Positions 1 to 8,459 of a stretch of DNA of 64,000 nucleotides are shown here, piece by piece. The notes below the pieces were generated by a model. It was given only the letters and a program-made list of their open reading frames with translations. It did no database searches and was not told the origin of the DNA. Position numbers and translations under genes: made by a program. Origin of the DNA: Sclerurus mexicanus (lineage: Eukaryota; Chordata; Aves; Passeriformes; Furnariidae); assembly GCA_013396755.1 (NCBI GenBank), contig VWZF01003587.1, positions 62,870 through 126,869 of the forward strand, written 5' to 3'. Position 1 is the stretch's first letter. The number at the start of each line of letters is the position of its first letter.

Positions 1-1094
1 TTTTCTAGATTATTTTTAGTTCAAAGGCTTCTAATCTTTGGGAGAATGACACCCCAACCTCTGCAATTATCTAGTGTTCACAAAGTGGCAGACTTTTTCT
101 GAGGAATTTGTCTGAATCATCCAAGACTCAGTATTCACAACTAAGTACTGAGATCACAAACAGAAGAAGATACGAGCCAGGATAAGGAGATCCATTGCTG
201 ATATTTTATTTCGAAAGTCTTCCTGCAATTACAGAAGGCTAAATTGAGTAACAGGTAACACAGCATTTAAACTGCAGAGAGGAATCCTGATTTCTGCTTC
301 TTTAGAAAAGTGAAAAAAAAAATAAAATTCATTTCCTCGGCAAGCACCTGATAAAAATCTGTTCTCCCTTTCATGGTGTGTGTTTTGGTGACAAAACCCA
401 TGAGGCTGCTCTCTGACCCCCAGGCAGTGGCTGGGTGTAGTTCGGAGCTGCACAGCTCAAATCACTGAGTCAGTGAGGAGAAACACCCAGGAGAATGTCA
501 GTCCCAGTTTTTCTCTGTTGCTTTTCCAGCTGGCAGGTGGATAAAACTCCTTTTGGAGGGCAGTTTCTCTTAACTGTGATTTGTTGCAGATGTGGGACAT
601 TTTAACCTTTGTTTAGTACCTCTCACCCATCAGCACCTTCCACTATTTCATCTTCAGCAAGATAGTGGGGACTCTTTGGGTTTTTTTTTTCTCTTTTGTC
701 AATAGACTTACCTTGAATTGTCTTCTACTTCCGTTTGGTCACTAATTTTTCAAAGGTCATTGATTTCTTAAGGGAGACCAAAGGTTTCATCTAGCAACAC
801 AACCTGAAAATTGCTAGGGGGAGTTTAAGAAATTACAGTTTTCAGTCCGCGATGACACATAGTCATTTTCCTCTCCTGTAATTTCAGAAAAACTTTTTCC
901 AGTACTTCTCTGGCAATGATGCCATTTTCAAAAGCAGGGCCTGTGGGTATTCCCTCTCCTTTATGACCTGATTTAGTGGCCGCTGGAGCAGTACCTAAAT
1001 CTATTTGGGATATAGTAGGTGGCTGCCTTCCACCCAGGAGGGCTTTTGTGTAGAACATGAGGGGCCCAGGTGCAGTTTCAGGTGATCTGTGGTG
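1..1094. other. Intergenic DNA downstream of COX7C
   Basis: AT-rich non-coding sequence with short poly-T and poly-A runs. The open frames are short and show no recognisable domain, splice structure or repeat match. I see nothing functional that can be supported. Confidence 0.6.
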
Positions 1095-1097
1095 GCT

Positions 1098-1183
1098 CCC
1101 CAAGGGTGTATTTTAACCCACAGCTCGAGGAACACTGATGAGCATATGCTCTCAGCACCACCCACTGAGCTATCCCACCTTTA
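1098..1183 (-). repeat. Degenerate tRNA-like / tRNA-derived element
   Basis: On the minus strand this reads GGTGGGATAGCTCAGTGGGT, which contains a perfect RNA polymerase III A-box (TAGCTCAGTGGG) at the spacing from a 5' acceptor arm expected of a tRNA. About 55 nt further on, GGTTAAAATAC is a poor B-box (consensus GGTTCGANTCC). A palindrome, GAGCATATGCTC (1140-1151), sits where the anticodon arm would be. I cannot fold a complete cloverleaf and see no matching 3' acceptor strand, so this is not a functional tRNA. A decayed tRNA pseudogene or the head of a tRNA-derived SINE is more likely. Chance similarity remains possible. Confidence 0.35.
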
Positions 1184-4100
1184 AAGGATTATTTATGGAA
1201 TAGGAGGGATGGTTGGAGCATTTTACTATGAAAGAAAGGACATGAGTTTGTGTTCTAATGAAAAAAAATTGCTTTCAACTGTGTTTAAACTCCCACTGGA
1301 GCAAGTGCTGAAAGTTGGGTCTTGCCTCACAGGAAATTAGGTTCACTATCAATCTATGGCCTTCCTGTAATGAAATGAAAACTGACCCAGTTATTGGGAC
1401 CCCATAAATACAGGAGGGCCTGAGCCCTATCCCTGTGCTTTGTACTGATGCTCTGCTTGGCTTTCCGGGCTTCGCACTTCCCGTTCCTGGTGCTGCAAAC
1501 CTCAGGAAAATCGACTTGAATTGCCTTCTTAAAGAGTGACCTATGTGAACCTCTGCCAGCAAAGTTTCTGCTGACCTACTTGGGAGTAGAGCTAGCAAAT
1601 TGTTTTACAGAGCTCGATTTCAGAGGTAAATTCCATCACTCTAACTTCAAAGTGGCGTCAAACCGAGAATTGAACACAATTCCAGTAACTTTGAAGTCAC
1701 ACCTCCAGCCAGTTAATTGTCCTGCAGACAGGCTGTCAGTGCCCACACTCTCCCTTTGGGTTAAGTACTGGGCCTAACAAGTTAAATTATGCAGTATCTA
1801 CTAATTATTTTTTTTTTTTTTGCAGAATACCTCTCTCTTCATGCTGCCACTTCAGAATATGATAAAGATCCTATTTAGGGGTTGCCAGCTTTCCCCGACC
1901 CCTCCAAAAAAAACCCCAGCACCTCCACATCCAGCTTTGTAAAGCCTGCACCAAAATACTCCAAACTAAGCCATAAAGAGGCACTTATAGCTCCTGACAG
2001 CGGGCTGAGATAATAGTGAGTTAACAGCTTAACTCATGCTGTTTGGCAGAAAACAAATCTCTGCAGTATTGGATTCAGAGGGCAGCATCATGCCTGGAAA
2101 AACAAACAGGAGGGAGAGGCAGCACTGCTTCAGGCTGTCAGAAAAAACCCACCAGATGAGGAATTAGAGAGATGGATCCTCTTTAGGGAGGCACATCTTC
2201 TCCAGCTTTCACTTTCAATTACCTGGATGGCTCAGGGACACATGCACAAATAATTGCTCATTTATATTAATGGCCAATGTATTTATGTTTACTTTTTATT
2301 CCCCCTTAACAGCCCATTCTGCCACTGTTTCAGGCAACAGATCTGGTTAAGTGCAAAGTCCCAAATCTTATCTATTCCACTTATTACCATTAAGTATCCA
2401 TGCTGACTGGTGGCCAGCAGGTTTTCCCTTCCTGGAGGAAGAGATCTTTCTCCTTGACTTTACAAAGAGTCCAGAATTATAGAGTTGTGCTTTTTGTTTC
2501 CTCCCCACACCCACTTAGTCTAAAGAAGCGTCAAGAATTTTGAATTTAAAAACCAGAAAATTAAACATTTTAGAAACAGAAACCTCAGACACTCTTCCTT
2601 CTCCTCTCTGTCCTTCCACCACCTGTCATAATTGTTATATACCTGAGTTTTACACTGCTTTTTTTCACCAGCAAGGTGCATTTTCAAGGTAAATTTTGTT
2701 GCTGGCCCTGGCTTAGTTGGGTTCTCAGCAACACTATTTATACACTGACATTTTTCAAAGAGCTGCATGCTCTACATAGCTAATGGATAAAGGTGGCACA
2801 ACCACAGAAAAAACCTTAATATTATTCATGGAATACCAAAAGGGAAAATGGAACAGTGGATCACATTAATTCCAGCAAATACTATTATTTTAAACTCATT
2901 TAAATGCAAGTGAACTTACTGAGCATATCATGCTGGAGAGCAACTAACATTTATCTTCTCACTGCAGTCAGAGCAAACAGAAGCTGGCTGGGGAGTTGGT
3001 CAGAGGAGGCGAAATGCTGCCTTTATGTTTTACTTAATTGAAACAGTGATTAATTGCACCGGTCCCCATCTGTTCAGAGGGTCTGTCTTTTCATCTGGAT
3101 CTGCCATAAACCAGGCAATGCTATTCCAAAGTCTGGTTTCCAGTACCATATACCCCCAACTTACACCATTCTTTCTACCTTTCAACCTGTATCTTTTCGA
3201 GATAACTGAAGATGTAATTACAACGCCTGCAATGATAAATTAATGTCTTCTTGTGTTCCTCAGGTGCCCATTCCAATTTCCAGTCAAGCAATCCAGGGAC
3301 CTCATCTATTTTGCCCCACCATGCATATTTTCACACGTTAAAACAATGATTAGAAATAACTTCTAATGGCTGTTTAATGTACTCCACTGAGGAGAGAACA
3401 GGAGGGAATATTTTTATAGCACTGGACAGCCAGATTCTCTCTATATAACTATTTGTTGATCATGAAATCAATTCCCTTTTTATGGAGGCAGCAAATATTA
3501 CTTTTTCTTTCTTAATTTTTCTCCTTAACAGTTCTTTATTATTTTTTAAGAAATACCCATTTATGTTACTACATTGAGAAATCAGCTAAGGCAGTGTAGC
3601 GCAATGTATACATGACCTCTACCTTTAAATAATAAAAATAGTTTGAATGTGTTAGCCCGTGCAACACTGTCCCACCTCTCAACCACAGCTCACATTCAGC
3701 AAGAATGGTTGCTAATCTGGTTGTCCTGACAACCACATCTCTACTTTCATACTTTCTTCCTCCAGCCAAATTTGTTTACAGACCTCTAATTTTGTTTCAT
3801 GTTCCTTTCAGACAGAAATAAGAATCTCAGGCTTGCAAGAAACATGAAGAGTAGTGGGCAACTTACACCGGGAGATATTTTGAATTTTTACCCATTTAAT
3901 TAGCAGTAACAAGATTTTAAAAGCAATTTTTGTGAGTAACTAGTACTGTTATTGTGTAAGAGTGGTTCACCACTCCTAAGCCGCACTTAAATGTGGTTCA
4001 ACAAATCCAGTATCCTGTCTTGACTGTGGGTTAATACCGGGTGCTTCAAGGCACAACTGAACAAGACCTACAATTTCTTTTCTTTAGGAAACAGTAAATT

Positions 4101-7100
4101 TCCCATTGCTTTCTGAAAACTGGATCTGAATAGGATACACTGTCAAATTAATCGCTGAACAGAAATTCCAGGATCATTTGATTTGAAAAATATTTTCATC
4201 AAATAAAAATATTTACCCCGCTCCCTGTAACTGAACACAAGTGATTCCACACTTGTCCCAGAGTAGGACAGAAACTCAAACTAAGAACATTCCAAATATT
4301 AAAACACCAGGATATATAATTCACATCTGCTCAGATTTAACCGAGAAACTGTTTGAAGACTATACCTGACACTACTAAAATGGCAAAGTATGAAGCTCTC
4401 TGGAAGCAAATGATTTTGAGTTTGTGCCAGAACACAATTCATGAAGGGGAAAATTAAAACAAGAAAACTGGAAAAGAATCAGGGACCATTAATGATTTTC
4501 CTTAAAAGTGGCATCAAGAAAGCAAAAAATACGATCATTCACACAGATATGTTATTTCCCAGAGGTCCTTTAACCACTGCCTTGTTTCCTTCATACAATT
4601 TTAATGCAGAGAAGCACCACTTACATAGTGCTTTTTGCCTGTAATGTCAAGCCTGCAAGGGTTTTATTTTTCTACCTCTTGTTTTTATAATTGATTTATC
4701 TCCTACCAAGTCAAGGTGCCCTAAAGGGAATCTAAGAGACTATTTTAAAAATAAATATTTCACTGGGTACTCAGACGATTATATAGGCAAGTGTGATGGG
4801 ACACACTTGTTATGTTTTGCACAACTTAATTCTCCAGCTCCTGGGTTTTAATGAACCTGATCATACCATTTATTAGCATTAAATACCAGTTCATTCTTAC
4901 ATACTCATAGTGACACTTCTGTGTCTAGAATGACTCAGGGCTGGGTATTTCCATGTTAGTATCTGTTGTGGGAATGGGTTTAGACAAGTTCTTCCTAAAT
5001 GAGAAATTCAGGTGAAAAAAAATCTACCAGTCTCTCTGGCTCATCTATTTAGCAGCCAATAAATGAATAAAAGAGTAGGGGGACTTAAGCCATAGAATGG
5101 GTTAAAGATTAACATAAATTTGGGAAAGAGCAGATAAATGAGTGAAAAATAAATAAATATGGTTGAAGAGGAAGGTGCTGTAAACTGACACATGCTCCCA
5201 AAAATCAAAGCTGGCTATAAACAGCGATCTCATAAAAGCAGAGAAACAAAATACAATTTGGAGTTGTGCCTCTGTGAAATTAAACACTGTCAAACATCTG
5301 GTATTAATGACAGAAGCTACCTCTCTCAATGACAACCAGGATTTTCCACCCAAGCAACCAAAATGATGAATTTTAGACTTTGCTTTGTTGAGCAGTGATG
5401 ACATTATAGTCTAGTAGTAAAAAACGCCTTTAGGTAGAATGCAGACTGCCCGTTTCCATTAACACATAGACCAAGACATATCTGTTAATGTGTTTCTGCT
5501 GCAAAGTGAAAGTTCTGAAATCCAAAGGGAACCAATTACCTAAGTCAGAGAGAGAACTTCTGGATTTGATAATTGATGGGGCTTGAAAATTACTGAAAAC
5601 TGCCTGAGCAACTCACGAAGGGAAACAGCCCAACTCTAATGGGACTAATTACAGCTTTGGCAGCACAGTTTGCAATGAATGGAGAACGTGGCTACTCATT
5701 ACGAAACTTTCAGTGTGCAGGTGTTACATAAAAAACACAAACTAGCAACTGTGGAGCTCCACAGATCAAAACCAGTAACATCATTTAACCTGTAGTCACA
5801 AAACCTTGGGTTAACTGAGCAGGTTAAAGAGGCCACAAAATTGTATTAATTTTTTTTGGTAAAGAAAACATTAATAGCACAGCACACACACAGGTTCAGC
5901 AAATGGTAATTTACGACTAGCATGATTCATTTAGTCAGCAACTTGCTGGGTCATAATTTGGGAACTTGTTATAACTAGTAGCCCCCAAGACCTTTCTGCT
6001 CCTACAGGAACATCCATCAGTGTAACAACACTGTGAAAAGTGATGGTTACAGTTCTAGAACACATCCTGAAAAGAAAGTCTCCAACACTTAATCTAGAAA
6101 TAACTGCTTGAAGTTTAACCACTCATGCTCCAAAGTATCTTTAGAAAGTACGAAAGATGGGATGGTGTTCAGAAATGAAACCTTAAGCAGAGTAAAGGAA
6201 CTCCATTCACCTGAAGAACAGGCATGATTTATACTTTTCAAATATATCAGGGACTTGGCAGTAAGGGGGAACCGTCATCAGTATTTTAGTCACTCCTGAA
6301 AAAAGAAATGCGCTCCTACAGACTTCTGCCAGTTTCTCATCAGATAGCTTTGGTATTCATATGGATTTGCACGATACCAAAACGAAATTTATGAAACCAT
6401 TCAGTTTACAGACTGGGATGTTGCAAAGCCACATTAAATGCACTGTGCTACAGCAGGAGGGTGCTTTGAGTGGGGAAAAGTAAACCAGGAAACGTCACAA
6501 GGAAAGCAGCTCAATACTTGGTACTTCACAGCATGACCTGTGGGGTGAAGTGACCACAACTAAGCCAGTGCTTTACATGCCCTGTGTCTTCGGACAATGA
6601 TCTGGTTGCAACAAAAGCAGAGTAAAAATGAGTTTCTATTCATGCTGTCAACAAGGCCACTGATTTAAATCTGTCATATTCAAGTTGGTGTTAACTATCT
6701 TCAATTACACAACCCCCAAGAGTACGCATAGCCCCCTGCCAGGGCTAAAAACTGAAGCTACCAATTCTTTCCAAACACCTACAAATTTGCAGCAGAACCA
6801 GTTTTGGTAGCTACAGAATGCTGCCAATACCCTTCTCTGCTCTGAGATGTACCCACCTCATCATCTGAGCCTGAAGTCTGATGAAACCTTGGGCAGTGCC
6901 CAAGTTCCTGCTCAGAGCCCACTCTACAGTGACCTGGAAACAGCAGCTCTTTAGATGAAAAGCCAAATAAAAACTTAAGTTAGAAACTCTGTAACATGGG
7001 TTATGGTGACACTACACCCACAAGCTATACACCACCCCAGGCCATCATTCTGAGCAGCAAGTGAACTTCAGCCCAACTGCACTCTTGAAATGTGAATTTT

Positions 7101-7224
7101 TCTTATCCTCTGTTTCTATACACAACAAAAATTGGTGTTTAGTTTAATGGCAATACACAGCAATTTGAAGGGGTTCTCAGTATCCACCAGCTGTCAAAAG
7201 CACTTCAGGAGGTGCACAAAATAG
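1184..7224. other. Intergenic DNA, no gene seen
   Basis: About 6 kb of AT-rich sequence with no long or recognisable open frame and no CR1 or LTR match that I can see. Stretches around 2010-2340 and 5600-5720 are non-repetitive, contain homeodomain-like TAATTA cores and look like candidate conserved non-coding elements, but conservation cannot be judged from a single sequence. Confidence 0.5.
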
Positions 7225-7227
7225 AGC

Positions 7228-7324
7228 CCAAGGCCTTCAGATTTAATATTTTATTTAGACACATCCAGCTTGGATTGCAGCTATCATTTTCCCATTGAAA
7301 GGTACTGGGCAGAAGACTTCAACT
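7228..7324 (-). other. COX7C: Probable COX7C terminal 3'-UTR exon
   Basis: Read on the minus strand, a strong 3' splice site (pyrimidine-rich TTTCTTTTCCTTTCAG ending at 7325) is followed by about 70 nt without a coding frame, then AATAAA (7255-7250). A T/G-rich segment near 7210 could be the downstream cleavage element. The spacing is typical of a short terminal exon. It lies about 1 kb downstream of the COX7C stop codon in the same orientation, giving a gene of about 2.8 kb, close to the size I recall for mammalian COX7C, which I recall as having three exons. The exact cleavage site is a guess. The alternative is that transcripts end at the AATAAA at 8206-8201. Confidence 0.55.
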
Positions 7325-7976
7325 CTGAAAGGAAAAGAAATTAAACAAATTTAGGAACTCTATATTACTATTATTACAAATACAAATAAAATTAGAGAAT
7401 ATTATTTAAATATAGCTATAAACGCATACTTTAATTAGAATTTTTGATGAATTTGGCTTCATCCACCACCTGGTTTTGCAGCAGAGGCCCTGACTTACAT
7501 GAAACCATACAGTTCTAAATGTTCAAGTTCAATACAGTCTCCTGATTTTGGTTTTCTCCTCAGTCCAGGGAGTCAAAAACCCCAAACCAGCAAAGGAATT
7601 ACACAGACAACTTCAATTTGTTTCAACTGTGAAATTCCAGTGAGGACTCTTATTTCCTTCCAAGAAGTACCTGGGTTATTCCAGCCTCTGAAAAACATTA
7701 ATTTTTTATGCACATTACAGAATTGACAATACCAGGTATTTCCTGGAACGGGATTAAGACAAACAGAAGCAGCCTTTCAACTGCAAGTGACACGGCTGCA
7801 GAGTCATGCCTGAGGCTTGCTTTGTTAGGATCATCAGCAAGTATCAATTAATTTCTGCTAATGACCTTATTTCAAGTGGACTTTAGCCCAGAGAAAGCCA
7901 GGAATGATGCAGATGGTGTGATTGTTTTTAAAGGGTTGAAGAAGCTTAAGAAATCTTACTTTCTACTGATTTTTAT

Positions 7977-8044
7977 CTGGCACATCAGCAAGCGTTTACA
8001 GCATCACAGTTTCTCATCCTGTTCTGTCACATCACACGTGCCAG
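7977..8044 (-). ncRNA. Probable C/D-box snoRNA in COX7C intron 2
   Basis: On the minus strand a 68-nt unit is closed by a perfect 7-bp terminal stem (CTGGCAC at 8044-8038 with GTGCCAG at 7983-7977). Inside it is a C-box-like GTGATGT (8035-8029, one mismatch to RTGATGA), a C'-like GTGATGC (8007-8001) and a canonical D box CTGA (7988-7985). The 12 nt CTGTAAACGCTT plus one base lie between C' and D, in the guide position. The orientation matches COX7C, as expected for an intron-processed snoRNA. Positions 7982-8007 match 9162-9187 in intron 1 at 24 of 26 bases. The weaker C box means this copy could be diverged or degenerate. I do not recognise it as a named snoRNA. Confidence 0.55.
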
Positions 8045-8200
8045 TGACTCTCACAGGTCATGTCAGGTGTAACTCTGTCTCCTCAAAGGTGAAAGCAGAC
8101 ATGGCTCTGGTGGCAGCCAGAGAGGTGTGGCCTCTGGGGAGGCAAAGTTCACAAACCACTGCCTGCAGCAGCTCTGTGACAACCTTAAACCTGTTCATTA

Positions 8201-8206
8201 TTTATT
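8201..8206 (-). terminator. COX7C: Candidate internal poly(A) signal of COX7C
   Basis: AATAAA on the minus strand, about 140 nt after the COX7C stop codon, followed by GT-rich sequence (GGTTTAAGGTTGT). If used, it would give a short unspliced 3' UTR. It would lie inside intron 2 if the downstream 3'-UTR exon is used instead. Confidence 0.4.
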
Positions 8207-8342
8207 ATTATGCAACTGCAGATCACAACTCTTGAGCACCTGGACTGCAAGAGGTTGAAAGTCATAATGGTTTTTGATGAGGACAGGCTCTGAAAACCAA
8301 CAACATCAGTTACCCAGTGAGTGCAGTTACAGTCTGTGCTCT

Positions 8343-8459
8343 TCATTTCTTCAGGAGCTGGTGCCTGACTATGAAGAAAGGAGCAGCAAATCCACTTCCA
8401 AAGAACCCACACATCAGCGCAAGCAGCCGCCACTTGTTCTCCACAGAGAACGGCAGGTT
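8343..8459 (-). CDS. COX7C: COX7C exon 2, coding part (mature subunit core and transmembrane helix)
   Basis: The exon opens at 8459 in phase 0 directly after TTCCCTTTCTCCTCTAG, a strong acceptor with a possible branch point (AACTAAAG) about 20 nt upstream. It encodes 38 residues and ends in TGA at 8345-8343. The N-terminal NLPFSVENKW is matrix-side and highly conserved in the family. About 18 hydrophobic residues then form the membrane helix, followed by a basic C-terminus (RHQLLKK). The 3' UTR continues to a donor at about 8314 or to the poly(A) signal at 8206-8201. Confidence 0.95.
   Translation of the reverse strand, partial: NLPFSVENKWRLLALMCGFFGSGFAAPFFIVRHQLLKK

Larger units (their letters stand above)
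7325..8313 (-). other. COX7C: Probable COX7C intron 2 (within the 3' UTR)
   Basis: This would be an intron between the stop-codon exon and the terminal exon. The best donor on the minus strand is CTGG|GTAACT (first intron base 8313). A second, weaker candidate is ACT|GTAACT (first intron base 8330). The acceptor is at 7325. The intron holds a probable C/D-box snoRNA at 7977-8044. The splice assignment is inferred from sequence only. Confidence 0.5.
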
